This document shows, piece by piece, positions 51,843-60,476 of a stretch of DNA of 64,000 nt (within the stretch, counting starts at the first letter, position 1; every line of letters starts with the position of its first letter). Location: assembly GCA_040360365.1 (NCBI GenBank), contig CP136412.1, one strand, 5' to 3'. This DNA comes from Arcanobacterium_A hippocoleae_A (lineage in GTDB: Bacteria; Actinomycetota; Actinomycetes; Actinomycetales; Actinomycetaceae). A program made the position numbers and the translations under genes. A model generated the notes under the pieces. The model ran no database searches, was not told where the DNA came from, and worked only from the letters and a program-made list of their open reading frames with translations.

Positions 51843-52157
51843 TTGTTACGTAAGTGGTGATGGGGAGTCGGGTTCATTGCGTAAGTGGTGGCGGGAAGTT
51901 GGTTTCTTTACGTGAGTGGTGGCAAGAACTTAGGCGAGGATTTTTCCGTCGAAAGTGCTTGCGTTTGTGCTGGTCACAGGCGTAAGGTGACGACGGCTCT
52001 CCCGTCGCTACAGAAAACCGCCGATTTCGCCGCCAGTTACGTTAAATAATACGGATTATGCCACTAGTTACGTGCGATTCGCGAACTTTGTCGCTTGGCC
52101 TACGCTTAGCCTCTAACGACACGCCGCCATTAGACCCGCATTTTGGCACTTAGCCCC
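51843..52157 (+). repeat. interspersed ACGT-array element, copy 4
   Basis: Left boxes at 51848, 51879 (GCGT) and 51910, right boxes at 52039 and 52070, all 31 bp apart within each arm; inner spacing 129 bp. The core has GACGG-CTCTC-CCGTC. Its right end differs from copies 1-3: CTAACGACAC, then TTTTGGCACTTAGCCCC, shared with copy 5. It lies just after the ABC gene. Confidence 0.9.
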
Positions 52158-52190
52158 GATTGTTCGCGGAAATGTTTAAAATATAAAAAA

Positions 52191-52227
52191 TCGGCTCGAC
52201 GGGGCGTGAAGTCAACCATCGAGCCGA
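52191..52227 (-). terminator. terminator of tRNA-Arg
   Basis: TCGGCTCGA and TCGAGCCGA form a 9-bp stem; on the minus strand it is followed by six T, a canonical intrinsic terminator just after tRNA-Arg. Confidence 0.88.
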
Positions 52228-52231
52228 AGCG

Positions 52232-52304
52232 CGCGCCGAAAGGGACTCGAACCCCCAACCTCCTGATCCGTAGTCAGGTGCTCTATCCATTGAGCTATCG
52301 GCGC
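52232..52304 (-). tRNA. tRNA-Arg(ACG)
   Basis: 73-nt cloverleaf on the minus strand: acceptor GCGCCGA/TCGGCGC, D-arm AGCTCAATGGATAGAGC, anticodon stem CCTGA/TCAGG with loop CTACGGA (anticodon ACG, read as ICG), T-loop TTCGAGT. No CCA encoded. Confidence 0.95.
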
Positions 52305-52450
52305 AAGTTCTTTAACGAACTCATTAAGTTTACAGCTAAATCTTTGCGAAAATCTAATAGGATATGCGTGGTAATCGCCACATTGCCTTAAACTCGCCGT
52401 GCTTTCTCTGCCAGACTAGTTGTGAATGGTTTTTCTTGTGAGCGGATGTT

Positions 52451-52859
52451 TTGTTACGTAAGTGGTGGCGGGAATTTATTCTCGTTACGTAAGTGGTGGC
52501 AAGAACTCGGGCTGGGATTTTCACCGTCGGAAGTGCTTGTGTTTGTGCTGGTCACAGGCTCGCGATAACGATGGTTCTCCCGTCGTTACATAAAACCGCG
52601 CATTTTGCCATCAGTTACGTAACCATGTAGAGCGTTTTGCTACCAGTTACGTTTAAAAATACGGATTTTGCCACCTGTTACGTTAAAAAATACAGATTTT
52701 GCCACCTGTTACGTTAAAAAATACAGATTTTGCCACCTGTTACGTGCCTTGGCGCGAACTTTGCCGCTTGGCTTGCACTTAGCCCTAGCCTTCACACTTA
52801 GCCCGGATCGGACACTAACGACACACAGCCATAAGCAACGATTTTTGGCACTTAGCCCC
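52451..52859 (+). repeat. interspersed ACGT-array element, copy 5
   Basis: Left boxes at 52456 and 52487; right boxes at 52617, 52649, 52680, 52711 and 52742. The inner spacing is 130 bp. Two neighbouring right units (52665-52695, 52696-52726) are identical 31-mers, showing recent unit duplication. The end (ACTAACGACACA, TTTTTGGCACTTAGCCCC) matches copy 4. Copies 4 and 5 flank tRNA-Arg about 75-150 bases either side in the same orientation. Further TTAGCC-like repeats continue to about 53040 with no gene. Confidence 0.92.
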
Positions 52860-53048
52860 TAACCTGCCCATAATGGCATACAACATAAATGTGAATGCGG
52901 CAACCGCCCCCAAATCTATGACTCGGAGGCGGCGCAAGTTTTATACGGGGTGGTTCACCCCTATTTCAGCTAAATAGCGAGCCTGCGGCTCAACTTAGCC
53001 GGTGCCGGCTATTAGCCCGAGGCTATGGCTTAGGCACCTAAAGGAACT

Positions 53049-53798
53049 CTAACGCATTTGCTTAAGTTCTTTCAATGATTTCTGAAAACTTGTTTGAATG
53101 CGAACAATTTTATTTGAACAATCCGCAAAGTGACTAATGCCTAGACTATGTGCAATGCTTTTGCTGAGCAAAGCTTTAGGCGAATTATCGTTAAGGTAGG
53201 ATTCAAGCCCGTTATTTAGAATTTTTTGGCGGGCATGAAAAACAGAGCTCACAAGAATATCTGCGATTTGAAGCCCTGAATTCGTTCTTGAGTCTAAGCT
53301 AACCGCACAAACAAAACGTTTGTTGTGTAGCCTTGAATTGCATTGATTTATTAACGCGTCTCCGTACGAAACCCCAGCTGGAACGTCGATATGGTCAATT
53401 AGTGCAACTCCTAGTTCGCTTCGGGTAACCAAGCCTCGCAAGAGACGCTCTGTTGCAAACAAATGTCCCTCCCATTGTTTACGGCTACTCCAAGGGTCGA
53501 AATGTTGCTTATCTAAAACGAAAACTCCAAATGTGGAGCCGGTATCAACTGCTGCTTTGAAGGCGCCGGAAAGTATTGGTGCTGATCGTTTTGTTGCCGC
53601 GCCGAATTTCAGTTCTTCTGCGGTGTTAAATCTGTGTCGGTCGCGGCAGGCTTGGATTGCTCTGCTGAGTTTGTCTGGATTGCTTGTTTTAACTGCTGCT
53701 ACGACGAAGTACTTCCCGTTTGTTCCTTTGCTGCCAGCTTCGCCGATGAAGAAAGTTGAACAGTGTGTGTTTAAAGGGAGTGTTATTTTCTTAGTCAC
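53049..53798 (-). CDS. DUF3800 domain protein
   Basis: 249 aa. RNase H-like DUF3800 family, common in phages and genomic islands. The usual DESG start motif reads FIGEAGSKG, so the first acidic residue is Gly; the later LDSRTNSGLQIADILVSSVF segment fits the family. GTG start, overlapping the stop of the XRE gene by one base, which implies coupling. A defence or exclusion role is plausible but not shown. Confidence 0.72.
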   Translation of the reverse strand: MTKKITLPLNTHCSTFFIGEAGSKGTNGKYFVVAAVKTSNPDKLSRAIQACRDRHRFNTAEELKFGAATKRSAPILSGAFKAAVDTGSTFGVFVLDKQHFDPWSSRKQWEGHLFATERLLRGLVTRSELGVALIDHIDVPAGVSYGDALINQCNSRLHNKRFVCAVSLDSRTNSGLQIADILVSSVFHARQKILNNGLESYLNDNSPKALLSKSIAHSLGISHFADCSNKIVRIQTSFQKSLKELKQMR

Positions 53799-54205
53799 TA
53801 AATCTTACCTCGCCATTTTCGTCCCATTCTGGTGTATTTGGGATTCTTCCCTAGACCGTCTAAAGAGTTTGGTTCGTGGTGTTGTGTGGCGAGAGCGTAT
53901 TTCCCTGCGATTAGATCTTGTTGTAGCTGATCAATGAAAGCATCCGATAAGGGCGGGGCTGGGGCCGCTTCTGGGATTTGTGGGTTTTGGGTTAACGCAT
54001 CCTCCGCCTGACGCAAAATTGAGGAAGTGTTTAGGTTGAGCGCTTTGGAAATTTTCTCCAAATCTGTTAGCGAAAAAGCGCGCTCTCCGTTCATGTAGCG
54101 GTAAACGCTGTAGGCGGGGACGCCAGAAATCTCAGATAAATTGGTATTTTTCATAGCACGGCTATCCATAATTCTTTGGACAACCTTAACTATTTCGTGG
54201 TTCAA
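53798..54205 (-). CDS. XRE-family HTH regulator
   Basis: 135 aa. A Cro/C1-type HTH near the N-terminus: NTNLSEISGVPAYSVYRYMNGERAFSLTD, then ALNLNTSSILRQ. The C-terminal half is Pro/Gln-rich with no recognised domain. TTG is the only start in frame after an upstream stop; the SD is weak. It probably regulates itself and the coupled DUF3800 gene. Confidence 0.85.
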   Translation of the reverse strand: MNHEIVKVVQRIMDSRAMKNTNLSEISGVPAYSVYRYMNGERAFSLTDLEKISKALNLNTSSILRQAEDALTQNPQIPEAAPAPPLSDAFIDQLQQDLIAGKYALATQHHEPNSLDGLGKNPKYTRMGRKWRGKI

Positions 54206-54240
54206 TCCGTCCGTTTGACGCGCTTTCCGTTCATGTTCTA

Positions 54241-54269
54241 AGTATTCTCCAGCTAGGGAAAACAGTCAA
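54241..54269 (-). promoter_or_regulatory. promoter and possible operator of the XRE gene
   Basis: Minus strand: TTGACT (54264-54269), 17-bp spacer, AATACT (54241-54246). The spacer holds TTTTCCCTA, and a palindrome TTTCCC-AAACA-GGGAAA lies upstream (54301-54317); the shared AGGGAAA suggests a repressor site. Confidence 0.5.
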
Positions 54270-54426
54270 TAAATCGACGCGTACGCCAACAAGTTGACAA
54301 TTTCCCAAACAGGGAAAGGCGGATATTTAGGCATCAGCAAAGTCATCAAAAGCCAATCCGTGCTTAAAACGTAAAGCTTTCTTCTCTAGCTAAAGCGATA
54401 AACAGAGATCCGACGCATCTGCCCCG

Positions 54427-54505
54427 CTACCAGCACAGCTGGCAGCGTTAAGCCGAAAAACACTAGCGTGTTTTCACGGCTTAACCCTCACGGGTTCGAA
54501 TCCCC
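54427..54505. repeat. structured tRNA-Ser-associated module, copy 1
   Basis: Order on the plus strand: CCAGC/GCTGG hairpin, TTAAGCCG, inner AAAACACT/AGTGTTTT-type hairpin, CGGCTTAA, then CCTCACGGGTTCGAATCC, which looks like a T-arm. A second copy precedes the other tRNA-Ser (55017-55098). The remainder of the gap (54318-54426) shows nothing. Confidence 0.65.
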
Positions 54506-54515
54506 AAAACACAAA

Positions 54516-54552
54516 AGTTTCTGCCAAGCAGCTTGTCTGCTTGGCAGAAACT
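54516..54552 (-). terminator. perfect hairpin just after tRNA-Ser(GCT)
   Basis: AGTTTCTGCCAAGCAG pairs exactly with CTGCTTGGCAGAAACT around CTTGT, starting 4 bases after the tRNA 3' end. Probably the terminator or 3'-processing element. Confidence 0.7.
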
Positions 54553-54556
54553 TCAG

Positions 54557-54643
54557 CGGAGACAGAGGGATTCGAACCCTCGAGCCGCTAACGCAGCTAA
54601 CACCTTAGCAGGGTGCCCCTTTCGGCCGCTCAGGCATGTCTCC
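54557..54643 (-). tRNA. tRNA-Ser(GCT)
   Basis: 87-nt class II tRNA: acceptor GGAGACA/TGTCTCC, anticodon loop CTGCTAA (GCT), long variable arm TAGCTGC/GCGGCT-type, T-loop TTCGAAT. No CCA encoded. Confidence 0.95.
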
Positions 54644-55016
54644 TTTATATTGAATTTATCCGTATTCAATTGTTACACGACAAGAGCAAAATAAGAAACT
54701 TGACTTTGCTGACGCATATTGAAAATAAATTCGAATCCGCAGACCCGATTATTTTATGTTAGCAGCTGGTGCAAGACCCGCACTAACACAAAACAGCGGA
54801 GAGTGCTTGCAACTTTCTTGCGAAAGTCGCGCACAATTTCGTCGGCGCAAGCCAAAAGAAACAAGTTTCTTTCGCTTGCTTTCTCCTCATTGTGGGGATT
54901 ACATCCCTCGCAATAAGGATTGCGACGCAGTGAACGAGCTAAAGCCCGCAACACCACAGCGGAGAGTGGGGGATTCCAAAATTTTTGTCGTTTTCACTTC
55001 AAAAATTCTTGGTTCG
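54644..55016. other. degenerate tRNA-Ser-derived sequence between the two tRNA-Ser genes
   Basis: No protein gene supported. It holds a decayed copy of the downstream region of the next tRNA: TTCGAATCCGCAGAC near 54730, a partial hairpin, and CAGCGGAGAGTG at 54794-54805. A further fragment of the tRNA 3' end, CAGCGGAGAGTGGGGGATTC, is at 54957-54976. Confidence 0.6.
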
Positions 55017-55098
55017 GTACCAGCGCGGCTGGTACCGCTAAGCCTGAAAACGCTTGCCGCGTTTTCTTCACGGCTTAGCCCTCACGGGTTCGAATCCG
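55017..55098. repeat. structured tRNA-Ser-associated module, copy 2
   Basis: Same order as copy 1: GGTACCAGC/GCTGGTACC hairpin, CTAAGCC, inner hairpin AAAACGC/GCGTTTT, GGCTTAG, CCCTCACGGGTTCGAATCC. The stem-forming bases differ from copy 1 but the pairs are kept, which suggests selected structure. Confidence 0.65.
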
Positions 55099-55110
55099 CA
55101 GACTCAAGTG

Positions 55111-55153
55111 TTTTGTGTTAGTAGCTGGTGCAAGACCAGCTACTAACACAAAA
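55111..55153 (-). terminator. 19-bp perfect hairpin just after tRNA-Ser(TGA)
   Basis: TTTTGTGTTAGTAGCTGGT pairs exactly with its complement around GCAAG, 3 bases after the tRNA 3' end, mirroring the hairpin behind the other tRNA-Ser. A decayed copy is at about 54752-54793. Confidence 0.7.
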
Positions 55154-55156
55154 CAG

Positions 55157-55244
55157 CGGAGAGTGGGGGATTCGAACCCCCGATGCAGGGTTACTACATA
55201 CTGGTTTTCAAGACCAGCTCATTCGGCCGCTCTGACAACTCTCC
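55157..55244 (-). tRNA. tRNA-Ser(TGA)
   Basis: 88-nt class II tRNA: acceptor GGAGAGT/ACTCTCC, anticodon stem CTGGT/ACCAG with loop CTTGAAA (TGA), variable arm, T-arm GGGGGTTCGAATCCCCC. No CCA encoded. Fragments of its 3' end recur upstream in the plus-strand direction. Confidence 0.95.
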
Positions 55245-55484
55245 TGTAATCATTAACGCAAACTAACCCTCAGTAAAACACCAGCATTAGTTCAACGCGT
55301 AACTAATAGCATAACTACGCCATCTGATTCTAAACTAAATCGGCAAAAAGATAAAAATGGATTATCAGAAAAATAAAATAAGGGTGAAAATCACTCACAC
55401 AATTTTCACTTTTCACATCTCTAAATAGTTTACAACAGCTAATAGACTAGAATTGAGTGTAAAACTTGAAATAAGGAGAAAAGT

Positions 55485-57934
55485 GTGTGGAAAAATCAAA
55501 GTTGTATATCCCTAACAGGTTTCGCTGCGCGCATTCTCGCCTTGCTGCTTTTCGCGCTGATTACTCTGCTGCCCATTTCAGCACTAACGCCATCTGCTTT
55601 TGCCGCCGCTGAAAATTTCATTCCAACAGCAACTGCGCTGCCCTCCAAAACTCTTGTCCAACACTCAAATACACTAAACGAAAACAGCCGCACTAAGACA
55701 CCGCAAAATACAGGCCGAGTACTCTTTATCGGCACTGCTGGAATTGACTTTTCCGACTTAGACTTCACAAATCCGAACTTAAAAGAAAACCTTGCAAACT
55801 ATTCCTTCGCAGCTCTTTCACCACGCACCGTGAACCCGCGGACATGTGCAGAAGAAGGATGGATGTCATTGCGTGTTAATGGAGACGTATTTGACCGAGT
55901 ACCGCCCCAGACTCCGTTAAACCCTAATACTGTGGAATGTAATCCGGTTATTTTTACAGAAGAACCGTCAATATTAAAAGACGGTGATTTTACTGCACCG
56001 CAAAAAGTGCATATTTCTGAGTTTTCAAATCATATCGCCAATACAAAATGGCAAAAAGAATCACCTTTCCCTGCCGATACTGTGGGAGTTGGCAGAAATG
56101 CTGCCCTGCCGCTTGCCAATAGCGACGGCGAAGTAAATAACTGGTATCCATATCCCGCAGTTGATATCCCGCGCTCTAATGCGGTTACCCAAGATCGTCT
56201 AATACAAATACTAAATCATGCACAAAATAATGTGCTGGTTGATATTGGCAGTGTAAATGGGGATTCGCTGCTCTTAAACACTGCTCCTCGTATTGCACAA
56301 ATACAGACAGAATTAAACAACGTATTGCGCGCTAATGAACACAGCAAAATCCCCGCCGTGTAGTGATTGCCTCTTTAGGAGATCGTTCGCGAAGCGCACA
56401 GCTGCATTTCTTTGCAACGAACTCGAACCTGAACCAAAACAGCAGCAGCTCAAATACGTCAATATCAACTGCTCCCGGAGTGATTTATTCTGCTATCACA
56501 CGCGCTTCCGGATTTATCACAATTCCAAATGTGCGTGAAATTATTGCTGGAAATTACTCTGAAGTAAAAACTATTTCAAAAGCTTCTCTTACCGAAGCAA
56601 TACAGACGATAAAAGATATAGAAAACCACGCCTATGTGGTAAAAAACAGCACCGCAAACTGGTATCGAATATTTAATTTACTTGCAGCCATATTTATTGC
56701 ACTTACTTTAATATTATTTTTTGTCCGGCCAGCAGCTGCCGGTAAAAATGGGGTGCTCCGCGAATCTGTTGGCGAATCTTAGAATTGGGAAATACCTTTG
56801 TATTTGCTTTTGTTCCTGCAGCCTTAATTCTAAATTTTTTCCCATGGTGGAAACTTGCAGTCATTCCCGGTATTGACACCCCAGAATGGGCAGAGCTATT
56901 TGGAATAGGTTTTACAATCCTATTAGCCGGTTTAATTACCGGCTTAGCACAATTTTCAAAACACCCCGTAGGAATAGTCGCTGCAATCGCATTCCTTGTG
57001 CTCAGCATCGATATTATTGCGGGTTCCCTACACCAACGCAATGGATTTATGGGTTCATTAGTGCTTACTTCACGCCGATACTACGGTATTTCAAATCGGA
57101 CTTACCTAATTTTGATTATTGCCGGCTTGCTTGCCGCTTTGCCAATTATTTATCAGATTTTAGGGGCAAAAATAACTTCGAATATCAAAATGACGGATAA
57201 GTTTGCTGCATCCAACTCTGATATTCGGGAAACCGTATCAACGGCACCTGCAAGATTACGAATATCGCTGCAGCAAAGAAAAAATCGCACTAATAGTAGT
57301 GATAATCGGATTATTTACCTTAGCGGTAGATGCCGTGCCAAGTTGGGGAGCAGATTTTGGCGGCCCGCCAGGAATCATTGCCAGCTTCGGAATTGCTGCA
57401 ATTTTATTAGCCGGTTTACGTTTACGCTGGTGGCATGGACTAGTGTGGATATTGCTTTCCGTAACTGTGATGGGAATAGTCGGTTTTGTTGATGCACGTG
57501 GAAACGCAAATTCTCATATTGGTAAATTCTGGCAAAGCCTTGGCTCGGCAGAGTCATTTGCTCTCATTGGAGGAAAAATTCGCGATGTTACGCGTTCATT
57601 TTTCGGACGGCCAGATTTGCTTTGGCTGATCGCAGTGGTCGTTGTGATTGCGCTGTTGAGCATATTCGCGGCACGGAAATTGAATCAGCTCAGCGGAGAA
57701 CATTTCGCAACTATCCGTGAAATGATTTCACTGCCTGCAACCATTCCATTAATTATTGGAATCGCTGCTGGCATCCTGATTGCTGTGCCAATCAACGATT
57801 CTGGTGCAATCATGATTAAAGAAGGGTTATATATTGGAGTGCCCGCAATTTGTGCGTTACTAACAGGCACTCTTGCGCGAAATCGTGAAGACGAATCGAA
57901 TATGCGCCACTTGTTTTCGAAAAAACATTCGTGA
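55485..57934 (+). CDS. large secreted-domain/multi-TM protein, paralogue A (three frameshifts)
   Basis: About 816 aa after repair. Signal or TM segment (ILALLLFALITLLPISAL), an extracytoplasmic domain with RVLFIGTAGIDFSDLDF and RTCAEEGWMSL, a TM helix after AYVVKNSTANWYRIFN, then several more TM helices to the C-terminus. The extracellular text resembles actinobacterial proteins with an alkaline-phosphatase-like fold (recalled, not searched); no metal-ligand set is evident. Frameshifts: C4 near 56353, G4 near 56749-56752 (each one short), A6 near 57282 (one too many). GTG start with SD AAGGAG. The C-terminal half is about 12% aromatic membrane text. Function unknown. Confidence 0.65.
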
Positions 57935-57949
57935 ATTTATTATAAAAAC

Positions 57950-58879
57950 TTAAAGCAGTGCCTCGAGCACGAGCGCTGCACCGTCGTGATCTACATCTTC
58001 AGTAATTGCATTTGCGTGGGCACGCACATATTCCGGCGCATTTCCCATCGCCACTCCGAGCTGTGCCCATGCGAGCATTTCGCAATCATTCCCGGAATCG
58101 CCAATTGCGACGGTGTTGGCACGCGGCAGACGCAAATATTTCAGCACGTCGGTTAAGCCTGCCGCTTTCGAAATACCTTTCGGAGAAATATCAAGCCAGG
58201 CCGAATAGCCAATCGCATATTCCACGGCATGTAAACCGAGCATGTCGATTTTCGCGAGCAATTCCGCCGAACTTAGCTCAGGGGTACGGATTGTTAAACG
58301 TGTAGTTTGCGGGTGGGCAAGTTCACTTATGGGTAAAATTTGAAATCCGCCTGTTAATTCGCCCGGCGGAAATTCGCGGTTTACTCGCCGTAAATCCGCC
58401 GCCGATTCGACGGCAATCAGCGCTTCAGGAAGTGCTTCAATAATAGTTTTAATCTCAGCTGCCGGGTCAAAAGTGTGGGAAGTCAGCAGCCGGACAGGCG
58501 GTTCAGCAAGACTCACGTTGCTGTTAAGCGCGGAAGTTGTATGAATTGCTGCTGGTGATTCAGAATCGTCGCCGATTGTAATAATTATTGCGCCATTCGC
58601 ACAGACAGCGTATCCGTGCGAAATTCCAAGACTTTGCATTGCTGCCTGCGCACCGGAAATACCGCGTCCGGTGCAGATAACAATATTAGTTTTAGCTGCG
58701 ATATGTGCTTGCAGGGCGGTAATTACACGCGGTGAAACGGAAGTGTCATGGTGTAAGAGTGTGCCGTCGATATCGAGAGCAATAAAAAGCTCTGCACCGG
58801 CTGCAGGCAAACCGTTTGCGCGAGCTTCTGCTACGGCATCATGCCAGATTTTTGCGTTCCCGCTACCATAAGACTCCAA
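57950..58879 (-). CDS. HAD superfamily hydrolase, Cof type
   Basis: 309 aa, intact. HAD motif I ALDIDGTLL (catalytic DxD), motif II in CTGRGISGA, Lys in SPKGISKAAGL, and motif IV AIGDSGNDCEML. Type IIB cap, so a Cof-like phosphatase of sugar phosphates or cofactors. It converges on paralogue A with only 15 bases between them. Confidence 0.92.
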   Translation of the reverse strand: MESYGSGNAKIWHDAVAEARANGLPAAGAELFIALDIDGTLLHHDTSVSPRVITALQAHIAAKTNIVICTGRGISGAQAAMQSLGISHGYAVCANGAIIITIGDDSESPAAIHTTSALNSNVSLAEPPVRLLTSHTFDPAAEIKTIIEALPEALIAVESAADLRRVNREFPPGELTGGFQILPISELAHPQTTRLTIRTPELSSAELLAKIDMLGLHAVEYAIGYSAWLDISPKGISKAAGLTDVLKYLRLPRANTVAIGDSGNDCEMLAWAQLGVAMGNAPEYVRAHANAITEDVDHDGAALVLEALL

Positions 58880-59195
58880 ACTTTTTGGAAATACGGCTGC
58901 ACCTGAGTGCAGTGAGATTTCTGCGGCTGGTTTAGCATTTTCGGATGAATGCTGCTGCTCTTGGACGTAATCTCAGGATACTAAATAACAGATTGTCTGC
59001 GAAAACTGAGTTTTTCCGGAAGCTAATCTCCTGCAGAAAATACAATCCCTGCAGGAATTTAACTCTGCACAGGAAACAGGGCGCCGCCAGCAGCATAACT
59101 TCGCCGACGGCACCCTGCAAGGAAGAAGCCTGATTTGTTGTTTATGTTAAAAACCTGTGAATTTAGCGCGGATATCGCTTATTTTTCACGGCAGT
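58880..59195. other. intergenic between serS and HAD genes
   Basis: No gene supported. GCCGCC/GGCGGC-type pairing around 59080-59120 could form a hairpin after serS but lacks a clear U tract. Confidence 0.3.
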
Positions 59196-60476
59196 TCACT
59201 TTGCTGCTGCAACAGGTTCAATAATTTCTTTACCTCCCAGATATTGCCGGAGCGCTTGGGGGATGTAGAGTGAACCGTCGGGCTGCTGATGATTTTCAAA
59301 CATTGCCACCAGCCAACGGGTAGTGGCAAGGGTGCCGTTGAGCGTAGCTACCGGAGCAGTGCCGTTTTCAGTGCGGTGGCGCACATTTAAACGGCGAGCC
59401 TGGAAAGTAGTGCAGTTTGAGGTGGATGTGATTTCCATATAGCGGTTTTGGGTTGGCAGCCAGGCTTCGCAATCAAACTTTTGCGCCGCTGAAGATCCGA
59501 GATCGCCGGCAGCAGTGTTGATTACCCGGTACGGCAATTCAGCTTTTGCAATCATTTCTTCTTCCCAGGCGAGGAAACGCTGATGTTCTTCAATTGCGTC
59601 GGACGGGTCGCAGTATGAAAACATCTCAACCTTATTGAACTGGTGTACACGGATAATTCCGCGCGTATCCTTACCGTATGAACCAGCTTCACGCCGATAG
59701 CAGGTGCTCCAGCCGGTGTAGCGCTTTGGTCCGTTAGCAAGATCAATGATTTCATCTTTATGGTATCCGGCGAGCGCCACCTCAGAAGTACCGGTGAGAT
59801 ATAAATCGTCAGCTGGCAGGTAATAAATTTCGTCGGCGTGTGCGCCAAGGAAACCGGTACCGCCCATAATGTCTGGATTGACCAAAGTTGGTGTGGTGAG
59901 CATTGTAAAACCGCAGCTCTCAGCTTGATCCACCGCAGCCGTCAGCAAAGCAAGCTCCAGCCGTGCGCCAATACCTTTCAAATAGTAGAAGCGGGAGCCG
60001 GAAACTTTCGTGCCGCGAACCATATCGACGGCATCGATACCTTCAGCCACATCAAGATGATCTTTTGGTGTGAAACCTTTGGCTGTGAAATCTGGAATCT
60101 CGCCCGCGTGTTTCAGCACAGTGTAATCATCTTCACCGCCGGCAGGAACGCCGTCGACCACAATATTCGGCAGTTTATACATTGCGGTTTGGAACTCCTG
60201 CGCAGCATCTGCGGAAGCCGTCTCTAAAGTTTTTACTTCATCAGAGAGTGCTTTTGCTTTTGCAAGCACTGCCGGACGGTCTTCTTTTGAAGCCTTGCCG
60301 ATCTCACGCGAGAGTGCTTTCTGCTCTGCACGCTTATCTTCGAATATTTGCAGTGCGGCACGGCGCTTCTCGTCTGCTGCGAGAATCTCATCAATAATAT
60401 TTTCGTCGGCGCCGCGGGCACGCTGCGAGGCACGGGCAATTTCTGGGTTTTCACGGATGCTGCGAATGTCAATCAT
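59196..60476 (-). CDS. serS: seryl-tRNA synthetase
   Basis: 426 aa, intact, normal length. An N-terminal coiled-coil arm (residues about 30-105, rich in Lys/Glu/Ala) contacts the long variable arm of tRNA-Ser. Class II motifs: motif 2 STCYRREAGSYGKDTRGIIRVHQF, motif 3 ending GTLATTRWLVAMFENHQ. It would charge the two tRNA-Ser species encoded in this window. Confidence 0.97.
   Translation of the reverse strand: MIDIRSIRENPEIARASQRARGADENIIDEILAADEKRRAALQIFEDKRAEQKALSREIGKASKEDRPAVLAKAKALSDEVKTLETASADAAQEFQTAMYKLPNIVVDGVPAGGEDDYTVLKHAGEIPDFTAKGFTPKDHLDVAEGIDAVDMVRGTKVSGSRFYYLKGIGARLELALLTAAVDQAESCGFTMLTTPTLVNPDIMGGTGFLGAHADEIYYLPADDLYLTGTSEVALAGYHKDEIIDLANGPKRYTGWSTCYRREAGSYGKDTRGIIRVHQFNKVEMFSYCDPSDAIEEHQRFLAWEEEMIAKAELPYRVINTAAGDLGSSAAQKFDCEAWLPTQNRYMEITSTSNCTTFQARRLNVRHRTENGTAPVATLNGTLATTRWLVAMFENHQQPDGSLYIPQALRQYLGGKEIIEPVAAAK

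Noticed and set aside
52143..52391. 82-aa plus-strand reading frame over tRNA-Arg
   Set aside because: Its text (KGTRTPNLLIRSQVLYPLSYRR) is the well-known translation artefact of an antisense tRNA gene.
54427..55098. the T-arm-like modules as tRNA genes
   Set aside because: No acceptor stem, anticodon arm or paired T-stem can be built; only the TTCGAAT loop context matches.
54756..55121. 121-aa plus-strand reading frame between the tRNA-Ser genes
   Set aside because: It runs through tRNA fragments and hairpins, has no SD and no family-like text.
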